Origin: Ferruginibacter sp.
GTDB lineage: Bacteria; Bacteroidota; Bacteroidia; Chitinophagales; Chitinophagaceae
Length of the DNA stretch: 45,551 bases
NCBI GenBank assembly: GCA_025350645.1
Contig: JANXXM010000131.1
Location: 1-45,551 of the forward strand
Direction: 5' to 3'
Part shown: piece after piece, positions 1-8,110 of the stretch
Position numbering within the stretch: the first letter of the stretch is position 1
How the letters are laid out: every line of letters begins with the position of its first letter
The notes under the pieces: generated by a model
What the model was told of the DNA's origin: nothing
Seen by the model: only the letters and a program-made list of their open reading frames with translations
Database searches by the model: none
Position numbers and translations under genes: made by a program

Positions 1-151
1 TTATCCTTTCTGTATTTTCTGCTATTAAACGATAGGTAATGTATTCGTCTTTCCCTGCATTTTCAGGAGATATGCTTGCACTGAATTTAACCTGCGCATG
101 TATGGCATACATACTTAATGTTCCAAAAAATAGTAGTAAAATAAACTTCAT
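1..151 (-). CDS. BatD-like exported protein, N-terminal fragment
   Basis: Only the first 50 codons lie in the window; the gene runs off the left edge. The ATG is the complement of 149-151. Translation gives a signal peptide (MKFILLLFFGTLSMYAIHAQ) followed by VKFSASISPENAGKDEYITY, the type of opening strand seen in the oxygen-tolerance BatD family, whose members are periplasmic beta-sandwich proteins anchored in the inner membrane and encoded in Bat operons. A -7 box on the minus strand (171-178, TATTTTTG) sits 19 bases upstream of the ATG, so this is probably the first gene of its transcript or has its own promoter. The family call rests on about 30 mature residues and is tentative; the signal peptide and coding status are more secure. 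Confidence 0.5.
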   Translation of the reverse strand, partial: MKFILLLFFGTLSMYAIHAQVKFSASISPENAGKDEYITYRLIAENTERI

Positions 152-170
152 ATTCAATTACAATGACACA

Positions 171-178
171 CAAAAATA
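171..178 (-). promoter_or_regulatory. -7 promoter box for BatD-like gene
   Basis: On the minus strand this reads TATTTTTG, a full match to the Bacteroidota TAnnTTTG -7 element, 19 bases before the ATG at 151. No TTG/TTTG was seen at the -33 distance, so support is partial. Confidence 0.4.
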
Positions 179-322
179 ATCAACAAAATAAGTGATGCTT
201 AATTTATCTTTTAAAACGGTTATAAGGTTGTGTTAACCTTTAAACAAAAATTTATTTAAATGGATAACAATTTTTGCATAAAACTATATATCACTTTTTT
301 AGAATAAACAATTGTTTTAAAT

Positions 323-330
323 TAGCTTTG
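323..330 (+). promoter_or_regulatory. -7 promoter box for M36 protease gene
   Basis: TAGCTTTG matches TAnnTTTG. Transcription would start near 336, giving a leader of about 90 bases before the ATG at 427. No -33 TTG is present at the usual 19-21 base spacing, so this is a plausible but unproven promoter. The rest of 152-426 is AT-rich with no other gene. Confidence 0.35.
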
Positions 331-426
331 AGAAAAGTACTTTATAAACAAAAACCGTGTTCCGTATATTTTTAAATATCCCCTATTAATTAAAACAATT
401 TCCTATTACTTTATCTGATATTTTTT

Positions 427-3400
427 ATGAAAAAAATTATACTCTCTTTTATTTGTTTTTTTGCTGTATTGTATTCCTTTTCTCAGGATGTGGAAATGGA
501 TAAAAACAAAGCATTCTCTATAATACAAAAAGGACAACTAGCTACCGGCTTTTCCGATACACAGTTAAGAGATATGCAGATAGCACAAGCTTTTTCTAAT
601 ACAGCTACCGGTATTACTTACATTTATTTGCAGCAAACTTTTAAAAATATTCCGGTTCACAATAGTATCATAGTACTGGCTTTTAAAAATGGCGAAATGG
701 TATCTAAGGCAGGTACATTTTTAGCAGATAATAATACAATAAACGAAAAATCTGTATTACCTGTTCTTGCACCATCCAATGCTGTAACTATTGCTGCTGC
801 TTATGTGCAGGCAAAAAGGCCTTTACAATTCCCTATCGTTACTACCACGTTACCCAAAATAAATTTTGGCACTCTGGGCATTGCTTATGAGGATATAACG
901 GCACAATTATTCTGGTTGCCGGTGCAACATAAAGGAGAAAAAAAATCAATAAAATTGATTTGGGAAATTTTTATTGCCCCGGCAAATACAGACGATATGT
1001 GGCAGGTAAGAGTAGATGCTATTACGAACGAAGTATTAGAAAAAAATAATTTGACGGTATACGAACAATTTGCCGAAACCAGTTTATTCAAAAAAAATGA
1101 GGCTCAGCAATTACAACAGGAACTTCATAGTTCAACAACTTCACAAACCAGCCCCGCCATCATAAACAATGCAAACTACCTTGTAATTCCATACCCGATA
1201 GAAAGTCCTTTATATGGCGCTGCAGTTTCTGTTGCAAATCCATGGACGCTTGCAGGAGCTTCCAATGCCAATGCGGTTTCTTTAAAATGGCATAACGATG
1301 GAGTAACAGATTACATCATTACCCGTGGCAATAATGCATGGGCTACAGAAGACAGGGCAAATACAAATACCAATGTTGGCATTATTACACCTACTGGTTT
1401 GCCTGCCACATCCAGTACTGCAACAGAGCCTTTAAATTTTAATTTTATTCCAGATTATACTTTGGCGCCTACTGATCCGTTGTTTCAACAATACGCTATT
1501 ACCAATCTTTTTTATTGGAATAACCTGATGCATGATCTTACCTATAACTATGGCTTTAATGAAATTACAGGAAACTTTCAGGCAAATAACCAGGGCCGTG
1601 GTGGTGCGGCTAATGATTACGTAATTGCTATAGCCCAAAGTGCATCGGGTACAAACAATGCTAATTTTGGTACTCCTCCAGATGGTGGCAGACCAAGAAT
1701 GCGCATGTATCTTTTTACTGCACCAAATCCTGACAGGGATGGTGATCTTGATGCGGGTATAATGGCACATGAATATACACATGGAATAAGCAGCAGGCTC
1801 ACTGGTGGTGTAGCAGGCAATGCAGGCTGCTTATCCAACGCAGAAGAAGCCGGTGAAGGGTGGAGTGATTATTTTGGTTTAATGATGACGACCAACTGGG
1901 CTACAGCACAAATAACAGACGGGTTTAACATCAGCCGACCCATAGGTAATTATGTACTTGCTCAAACTGCTGCAGGCAATGGCATTCGTACAAAAAAATA
2001 CTCTACCAATTTTACAGTGAATAATCTTACCTATGCATTTGTAGCCGCATCTGGTGGCGAAGTGCATGACATTGGGGAAGTATGGGCCGCAACTTTATGG
2101 GATATGACCTGGAATATGATCCAGATAGATGGCATAAATCCTAACTTATTTAACGCAACTGCAACTGGAGGAAATTCCGCCGCATTAAAACTGGTAATTG
2201 AGGGAATGAAATTGCAACCTTGCAGCCCTGGTTTTATAGATGGCAGAGACGCCATACTTGCTGCAGATCAATTATTGTATGCCGGTCGTTATCATTGTGC
2301 TATATTAAATGCATTTGCACGAAGAGGTATGGGTACAGATGCAAGACAAGGTTCATCTGGAAGTACCGGTGATCAAACAGTAGGATTTTCCACATTAGAA
2401 ACAAAGATTACTCTCACTCAAAGTGTAACACAGCAACAGGAAGGACTAACCGTAACCTATACTAACAAGGTGGTATCTGGCACATGCAGTATCATTAGTA
2501 ACTTTATAATAAGGGATACCCTTCCTTTAAACGTGACTTATTTAAGTGGCGGCACATATACTCCTGCTACAAGAGTGGTAAGTTTTATCATAAATCAGGC
2601 TGCTGGTACTACACAAACTTATCCATATACTGTAACCATAAATAGCGGAAGTTATTTTCCTACGTTTACACTGTTTCAAGATCAGGTAACAGGCACTGCA
2701 ATACCCGCTGCTACGTGGACTACTTCTACCACTACTGCTACAAACTGGGGGGGTTCAAATGCCCGCAGCCATAGTGCTCCTTCATCTTATTTTTCATTAA
2801 ACACCGTAAATATTTCTGATCAGCGTTTGTTTTCTTCCTCTGGGATTGTACTGGGAGCAACGCCGCCGCCATTAAGTTTTTGGCATTGGTATAATATGGA
2901 GAGTACTTATGATGGTGCTGTGGTAGAAATAAGTACTGATGGAGGAACAACTTATAATGATATTGGTGCAGCTAATTTTACTAAAAATGGTTATAATGAT
3001 ATAATGGATATAACGACATTACTTGGAGTGAGGCCAGCCTTTACGGGTAGCAGCAATGGATTCATAAAATCTGTTGTAAATCTTACGCCTTATGCAAATC
3101 AAACCGTGAAATTTCGTTTTAGGAATACAACAGATAATGGCACCGCAGTAGAGGGATGGTATGTGGATGATATTACGCTTCAGAACGTAGCTACGGTAGA
3201 TATTAAGAGTACCATTTTTTCCAATACAGGAAGTATTGTGCAAGCAGTAGATACCTTCACATTAATTTTGCCCACTACCGCATGTATCCCTGTTTCAATA
3301 ACTGGCCAGCCTGCTGCTGTAACCAGCTGCAGCGGGGCATCTGCTACGTTTAGCGTAATAGCACAGGGCAGTGCGCCTGCTTACCAATGGCAGTTGAGTA

Positions 3401-5196
3401 CAGACGGCATAAACTATAGTAATATCTCCGGGGAAACCAATGCCACACTGGTTATAGCCAATACGCTTGCTGCAATGAATGGATATAAATACAGGGTAAT
3501 TATAAGCAATAGTTGCCCTTCGTCTGTTACATCTTCCAGTGCTATACTCACTGTTAACAGTGGCGTGGCCATTACAGCTCAGCCTGCTGCAACTACGGTT
3601 TGCACAGGCAGCGATGCATTGTTTACTGTAACAGCTACCGGCAGTGCCCCGTCTTATCAATGGCAGGTAAGTACAAATGGCGGAACTTCTTTTACAAATA
3701 TTACCGGAGCAACTACGGCTTCGTTGAATATTACGGCTGTTACCACAGCAATGAATAATAATCTTTACCATGTTATTGTTAGTAACAATTGTCCGTCTTC
3801 GGTTACCTCATCCAATGTATTGCTAACGGTACAAATACCGCCTGCCATTACAAATCAGCCACAATCAGTAAGTGTATGTAATGGCACCAGTGCATCTTTC
3901 AGCGTATCTGCAACGGGTACAAACATTAGTTATCAATGGCAATCATCAGCTACAGGTTGCAGCGGTTCGTTCACAAATATTGTTTCAGCAAATGCAGCAA
4001 CTTATACCGTACCCGCTGTATCTGCTGCTATGAATGGCATGGCATTTAAAGTGATCGTATCTGGTACCTGTGTACCTGCAACAGTAGTTTCTACTTGTGT
4101 ATTAATTGCGGTGAATGCCAGCACCAGCATTAGCACCCAGCCTGCTGATGTTACAAAATGTATTGGTACTGCTGCTACATTTAATACTGCCGCCAGCGGT
4201 AGCGGTCTCAGTTATCAATGGCAATTAAGTACAGATGCCGGCACTGCATACAGCAATATTGCCGGCGAAACAAATGCAACATTAACCCTTGCAAATGTAA
4301 CCGCAGCAATGGGCAATAACAAATATAGGGCGGTTGTTGCCAGCACATGTGCAAGTGCTATCAATACAAATGCTGCTACGCTTACTGTTCAATCTGCACC
4401 TTTAATAACTGCGCAGCCACAGGATATTACGGTTTGTACAACCGCTGCAGTTTTTACTGTAACAGCTACGGGCACCGGTATACAATATCAATGGCAACAA
4501 AGTATAGATGGTATTAATTATACCAATATTGCCGGCGCAAATGCTTCGTCAATAACACTGGCCGGGCTTACACCTGCTTTGGCAAATTATAAATACAGGG
4601 TAGTCGTTTTCACCACTGCGTGTGGCATGGATACATCAATACCAGTAATGGCAAGAATAGGTGTATTACCTGTAGTTACCCTATCTGTGGCACCTGCTAC
4701 AATAGTTAATCCTGCACACCCTGCTGTATTATCTGCCAGTGTAAACCCTTCGGGCAATTATATTTATCAATGGAAACGAAATAATATTGTATTACCTGTT
4801 TTAACTACATCAATAAATAATCTTACAGGACTGGTTGCTGATTTTGGAACATACGTGGTTACTGCAACTGATGCTGCAAGTGGTTGTACCGGTATTTCTA
4901 ATCCCATAACTATTACTGATATTGATGCAGAGAGAAATCGTTTATTTATATGGCCAAACCCCGTACAAAATCTGGTAAGAATTAGTTATTACAGCAGTAC
5001 AACAAATACTACAGTAAGGATAATAAATATTTATGACAGCAAAGGAGCAAAGATTTTAACAAAAGCTTTTTCTACCATGGCTATTTATGAAAATATGATT
5101 TTGGATTTATCTGCTTATACCAGCGGCGTTTACCTGGTAGAGTTAAGAGATAATGATGGAAAAAGAGTTGCAAGTGAAAGAGTAATTAAATTATAA
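427..5196 (+). CDS. Secreted M36 (fungalysin-type) metalloprotease with Ig-like repeats and T9SS sorting domain
   Basis: A 1589-residue exported zinc metalloprotease. The N-terminal signal peptide (about 1-20, ending YSFSQ) is followed by an FTP-type propeptide (about 25-190) and the M36 catalytic domain (about 260-650). The zinc motif HEYTH spans residues 448-452 and the third ligand is probably E477 in GEGWSDY; PDGGRPRMRMY just before the motif is typical of M36. After the protease come a DUF11-like segment (about 655-740), a jelly-roll/MAM-like domain (about 745-920), five related Ig-like repeats of about 90 residues starting near 957, 1048, 1141, 1235 and 1328 (each with a YQWQ core and a pair of Cys), a sixth divergent Ig domain, and a C-terminal type IX sorting domain (about 1500-1589, ending GKRVASERVIKL). 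It is probably exported by Sec, then by the type IX system to the cell surface or medium. Codon use looks like that of its neighbours. Substrate is unknown. Confidence 0.93.
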   Translation: MKKIILSFICFFAVLYSFSQDVEMDKNKAFSIIQKGQLATGFSDTQLRDMQIAQAFSNTATGITYIYLQQTFKNIPVHNSIIVLAFKNGEMVSKAGTFLADNNTINEKSVLPVLAPSNAVTIAAAYVQAKRPLQFPIVTTTLPKINFGTLGIAYEDITAQLFWLPVQHKGEKKSIKLIWEIFIAPANTDDMWQVRVDAITNEVLEKNNLTVYEQFAETSLFKKNEAQQLQQELHSSTTSQTSPAIINNANYLVIPYPIESPLYGAAVSVANPWTLAGASNANAVSLKWHNDGVTDYIITRGNNAWATEDRANTNTNVGIITPTGLPATSSTATEPLNFNFIPDYTLAPTDPLFQQYAITNLFYWNNLMHDLTYNYGFNEITGNFQANNQGRGGAANDYVIAIAQSASGTNNANFGTPPDGGRPRMRMYLFTAPNPDRDGDLDAGIMAHEYTHGISSRLTGGVAGNAGCLSNAEEAGEGWSDYFGLMMTTNWATAQITDGFNISRPIGNYVLAQTAAGNGIRTKKYSTNFTVNNLTYAFVAASGGEVHDIGEVWAATLWDMTWNMIQIDGINPNLFNATATGGNSAALKLVIEGMKLQPCSPGFIDGRDAILAADQLLYAGRYHCAILNAFARRGMGTDARQGSSGSTGDQTVGFSTLETKITLTQSVTQQQEGLTVTYTNKVVSGTCSIISNFIIRDTLPLNVTYLSGGTYTPATRVVSFIINQAAGTTQTYPYTVTINSGSYFPTFTLFQDQVTGTAIPAATWTTSTTTATNWGGSNARSHSAPSSYFSLNTVNISDQRLFSSSGIVLGATPPPLSFWHWYNMESTYDGAVVEISTDGGTTYNDIGAANFTKNGYNDIMDITTLLGVRPAFTGSSNGFIKSVVNLTPYANQTVKFRFRNTTDNGTAVEGWYVDDITLQNVATVDIKSTIFSNTGSIVQAVDTFTLILPTTACIPVSITGQPAAVTSCSGASATFSVIAQGSAPAYQWQLSTDGINYSNISGETNATLVIANTLAAMNGYKYRVIISNSCPSSVTSSSAILTVNSGVAITAQPAATTVCTGSDALFTVTATGSAPSYQWQVSTNGGTSFTNITGATTASLNITAVTTAMNNNLYHVIVSNNCPSSVTSSNVLLTVQIPPAITNQPQSVSVCNGTSASFSVSATGTNISYQWQSSATGCSGSFTNIVSANAATYTVPAVSAAMNGMAFKVIVSGTCVPATVVSTCVLIAVNASTSISTQPADVTKCIGTAATFNTAASGSGLSYQWQLSTDAGTAYSNIAGETNATLTLANVTAAMGNNKYRAVVASTCASAINTNAATLTVQSAPLITAQPQDITVCTTAAVFTVTATGTGIQYQWQQSIDGINYTNIAGANASSITLAGLTPALANYKYRVVVFTTACGMDTSIPVMARIGVLPVVTLSVAPATIVNPAHPAVLSASVNPSGNYIYQWKRNNIVLPVLTTSINNLTGLVADFGTYVVTATDAASGCTGISNPITITDIDAERNRLFIWPNPVQNLVRISYYSSTTNTTVRIINIYDSKGAKILTKAFSTMAIYENMILDLSAYTSGVYLVELRDNDGKRVASERVIKL
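3289..4665 (+). repeat. Tandem Ig-like domain repeats within the M36 protease gene
   Basis: Five in-frame units of about 275-280 bases encode domains opening with ITxQP and containing YQWQ about 40 residues later. They begin near 3295, 3568, 3847, 4129 and 4408. The units have diverged at the DNA level, so this is old domain duplication rather than a recent tandem repeat. Confidence 0.8.
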
Positions 5197-5215
5197 AAGA
5201 AGTTTCATTGTTTAA

Positions 5216-5259
5216 AAAAGGAGAGGCTGTTTCATGAGTATGAAACAGCCTCTCCTTTT
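5216..5259. terminator. Bidirectional intrinsic terminator, 20-bp stem
   Basis: A perfect 20-bp stem (5216-5235 with 5240-5259) closes on a GAGT tetraloop. The arms carry A-rich and T-rich ends, so it can terminate both the M36 gene from the left and the converging pfkB gene from the right. Confidence 0.9.
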
Positions 5260-5283
5260 ATTGTTATTCTTTCTTTGTAAAAT

Positions 5284-6207
5284 TTAAACTAAGTCAATAT
5301 CAAAATTTACCAGTTGTACAAACTCTCCTATTCTTGCATCAATATCTGCTTTGGTAATTTCTTTTAAACGCTCCGGGCCAAATTTTTCCACACAAAAACT
5401 TGCCATGGCGCTACCTACAATAATAGCTGTTTTCATGTTATCAAAACTAATATCTTTTGTTTTTGCCAGGTGCCCAATAAAGCCACCAGCAAAGGTATCG
5501 CCTGCACCAGTTGGGTCAAAAACTTCTTCCAGCGGTAATGCAGGGGCAAAAAATACATGATTCTCATGAAACAATAAAGCACCATGCTCGCCTTTCTTTA
5601 TTATTAAAAAGCCGGGGCCCATATCCATTATTTTTTTTGCCGCTTTTACAAGCGATATTTCGCCACTTAGCTGTCTTGCTTCCCCGTCATTTACGAGCAA
5701 TACATCTACGCTTTTTAATAATTCTTTTAAGTCATCCATGGCCACATCCATCCAAAAATTCATAGTGTCCATTACAATAAGTTTGGGGCGTTTTTTTAAC
5801 TGGTTTATTACGCTCAACTGTAGCTTTGGCATTACATTTCCCAGCATTAAAAACTCTGCACCCTGGTAGCTATCCGGCACTATCGGGTTAAAATCTTCCA
5901 GCACATTGAGGTCCGTTATCAGAGTATCTCTCGTGTTCATATCAATGTGGTATTTACCACTCCAGAAAAAAGATTTTTTATCAGTCACTATTTCCACACC
6001 ATCCAGTTCTACCCCGCGGCGGGTAAGTTCATCCATTTCTTCCTGCGGAAAATCATAGCCCACAATAGAAATCTGCTGAATAGGTTTTATAAAATTTGCT
6101 GCAGCATACGCTACATAAGTTGCCGAACCGCCAATGATTTTATCTACTTTTCCAAAAGGAGTTTCAATAGCATCAAAAGCCATGGTGCCAACAGTAATTA
6201 ATGACAT
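5284..6207 (-). CDS. PfkB-family carbohydrate/nucleoside kinase
   Basis: A 307-residue ribokinase-family sugar or nucleoside kinase that should phosphorylate its substrate with ATP in the cytoplasm. The N-terminal GGSATYVAYAAANF (about 26-39) is the PfkB substrate/lid region and DPTGAGD at 231-237 is the C-terminal signature, with D237 as catalytic base. The start MSLITVGT at 6207 is preferred: the open frame extends further up to 6345, but those codons overlap the end of the upstream amidohydrolase gene and precede a good minus-strand -7 box at 6245-6252. Residues such as NFWMD and GNVMPKLQ resemble a subgroup often annotated simply as PfkB or sugar kinase; adenosine kinase or ribokinase specificity cannot be decided here. 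It ends facing the M36 gene at a shared terminator. Confidence 0.88.
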   Translation of the reverse strand: MSLITVGTMAFDAIETPFGKVDKIIGGSATYVAYAAANFIKPIQQISIVGYDFPQEEMDELTRRGVELDGVEIVTDKKSFFWSGKYHIDMNTRDTLITDLNVLEDFNPIVPDSYQGAEFLMLGNVMPKLQLSVINQLKKRPKLIVMDTMNFWMDVAMDDLKELLKSVDVLLVNDGEARQLSGEISLVKAAKKIMDMGPGFLIIKKGEHGALLFHENHVFFAPALPLEEVFDPTGAGDTFAGGFIGHLAKTKDISFDNMKTAIIVGSAMASFCVEKFGPERLKEITKADIDARIGEFVQLVNFDIDLV

Positions 6208-6244
6208 GGTATAATTTTTTGTTAGTGTTGATATAAAAACGCTG

Positions 6245-6252
6245 CAAAAATA
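6245..6252 (-). promoter_or_regulatory. -7 promoter box for pfkB kinase
   Basis: Minus strand TATTTTTG, 37 bases upstream of the ATG at 6207. It lies in the 101-base gap after the amidohydrolase gene and supports the shorter start chosen for the kinase. No clear -33 element. Confidence 0.4.
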
Positions 6253-6308
6253 GGGTTTTTGAAATGAAGAATAATTTTTAGTGACAGCAGCAATGTATTT
6301 TTTATTAG

Positions 6309-7949
6309 CTATTTTTTCCCATAAACCTGCTCCCCGTTTACCCATGTACCCAGCACTGTTGTTTTTAAAATATCTTCCTTTGCAGATTGCATAAGGTCTT
6401 TATCCAGCATAATAAAATCTGCGGCTTTTCCGGCAACAAGACTTCCTTTTTCCTTTTCTTCAAATGCCGCTTTGGCTGCCCATAGCGTCATTCCGTAAAT
6501 GGTTTCTTTGCGACCAAGCACATTATCCATTTGAAAACCTGCGGCAGGAAACCCTTTACTATCCTGCCTTGCAACTGCTGCTAAAAATGTTTTAAGCGGG
6601 TTAATATCTTCTACCGGAAAATCTGTACCCAGGGGCATCCAGCCATTGGTTTGCAATAATTGTTTATAAGCGTAGGCATTTTTTATGCGTTCTTTTCCAA
6701 GCCTGTCTGCCGCCCAATACATATCGCTTGTGGCATGGGTGGGTTGTACAGAAGGAATAATATTAAAATCTGCGAAGTAATGAATATCATTTGGCGCTAC
6801 TACCTGCGCATGTTCTATACGCCAGCGCCGGTCATTTTTTCCTTTTAAAACTGCTGAATAAATTTGCAGCAAAGCCCTGTTGCCGCTATCGCCAATAGCA
6901 TGCGTACACATTTGCAATGCAGAATTTGCGAGCATATTTGCTGCTTTTATAAAATGACTGGTATCGCTTAATAAAAACCCTTTCCAGCCAGCTTTATCTG
7001 CATAATCTTTTAGCAAACATGCACCACGGCTGCCGAGTGCACCATCGGCATAAAATTTAAAACCGCCTACATGTAAGCGCTCTGTTTTAAGCGGGCCGCT
7101 TTTTATCCATCGCTCGTAGTAAGAAGTATCATCTGCAAGCAATGCAAATATTTTCATTTTTAATCCGCCATTTTTTTGTGCTTCTTTTACGAGCTCCACC
7201 GTTTGCTCCGTAATGCCGCAATCGTGCACACCTGTAAGCCCTGCTGCAAAACAAAGTTGCTGTGCATCATTAAAATATTTTTTTGCAAGCGTATCATTTA
7301 ACAGCGGTACTTTTTTTTCTGCAAAATGCATAGCATTATCTACTAAAATACCAGTAAGTTTTCCATTCTTTATTTCTACTTCGCCGCCTGGTATTTTTGT
7401 GGCTGTTGTAATGCCTGCAATATCCAGTGCCTTTTGATTGAGCAATGCTGCATGACCATCTACCCGTTTTATAAAAACCGGGCGATCAGGAAATAAACTA
7501 TCGAATATTTTTTTATCCGGAAATTCTTTTACCGCCCAGTCATTTTGGTCCCATCCTCTGCCATAAATCCATTGCATGGGCGCTCGCTTACTGTAAGCTG
7601 TAATTTTATTTACCACCTCTTCAAAAGATGTTGTACCAAAGAGACTGCATTTCCACATATCTGTAGCATAGCCCGTAAAATGGCAATGCGCATCTATAAA
7701 ACCAGGGAAAATAGTATTGCCTTTTGCATCTATCGTTTCTTTGCCTTCATAGTTTTTTTGAATATCATCGTTGCTGCCGGTGGCAATTATTTTTCCTTCT
7801 GTAATTACCATTGCCTCTGCTGTGGAAAAATTATCATCTACAGTATAAATTTTTGCATGATGTATAAGAAGCGAAACTTTTTGTTTGCTGCTGCAGGATG
7901 CAAGGAATAAAACAATAGCTGCTAAAATAAGAAAGCGATGTAAATGCAT
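6309..7949 (-). CDS. Amidohydrolase (YtcJ-like, amidohydrolase family 3) lipoprotein
   Basis: A 546-residue metal-dependent hydrolase of the amidohydrolase superfamily, YtcJ/AepA-like branch. A signal peptide with lipobox LASC (C19) indicates a lipoprotein on the periplasmic side. The split beta-sandwich typical of the family precedes GFIDAHCHF, where H88 and H90 are the first metal ligands; further metal-site signatures are HAIGD in the middle and GTDFPV near the C-terminus. YtcJ-like enzymes have poorly defined substrates (N-acyl amino acids, cyclic amides or formamides have been proposed for relatives), so specificity is left open. It lies 101 bases upstream of pfkB on the same strand and is divergent from ligA. 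TTTACTTTG about 20 bases upstream of the ATG is an imperfect promoter box. Confidence 0.88.
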   Translation of the reverse strand: MHLHRFLILAAIVLFLASCSSKQKVSLLIHHAKIYTVDDNFSTAEAMVITEGKIIATGSNDDIQKNYEGKETIDAKGNTIFPGFIDAHCHFTGYATDMWKCSLFGTTSFEEVVNKITAYSKRAPMQWIYGRGWDQNDWAVKEFPDKKIFDSLFPDRPVFIKRVDGHAALLNQKALDIAGITTATKIPGGEVEIKNGKLTGILVDNAMHFAEKKVPLLNDTLAKKYFNDAQQLCFAAGLTGVHDCGITEQTVELVKEAQKNGGLKMKIFALLADDTSYYERWIKSGPLKTERLHVGGFKFYADGALGSRGACLLKDYADKAGWKGFLLSDTSHFIKAANMLANSALQMCTHAIGDSGNRALLQIYSAVLKGKNDRRWRIEHAQVVAPNDIHYFADFNIIPSVQPTHATSDMYWAADRLGKERIKNAYAYKQLLQTNGWMPLGTDFPVEDINPLKTFLAAVARQDSKGFPAAGFQMDNVLGRKETIYGMTLWAAKAAFEEKEKGSLVAGKAADFIMLDKDLMQSAKEDILKTTVLGTWVNGEQVYGKK

Positions 7950-8075
7950 AATTATTTTTTATAGGATACAAAGTAAAGGAAAGGCTTAGAGAACAAAGAG
8001 AAAAGCGTAGAATAAAAAATATTGAAATTATTTTGTGAATGTCAGCGAAGTTTTTCGTTAAGCTAAGCAGGCTGC

Positions 8076-8105
8076 TTGTTTTTATTTTATCTCTCATTAA
8101 CTTTG
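8076..8105 (+). promoter_or_regulatory. ligA promoter (TTG-N19-TAACTTTG)
   Basis: TTG at 8076-8078 and TAACTTTG at 8098-8105 are separated by 19 bases, the Bacteroidota consensus arrangement. The box ends only 5 bases before the ATG at 8111, so the predicted transcript starts at or next to the start codon. Confidence 0.6.
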
Positions 8106-8110
8106 GCGTT

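Noticed and set aside
8039..8110. Longer LigA with an extra hydrophobic N-terminus starting at 8039.
   Set aside because: The extension looks like a membrane segment foreign to DNA ligases, and a consensus promoter lies between this ATG and the one at 8111.
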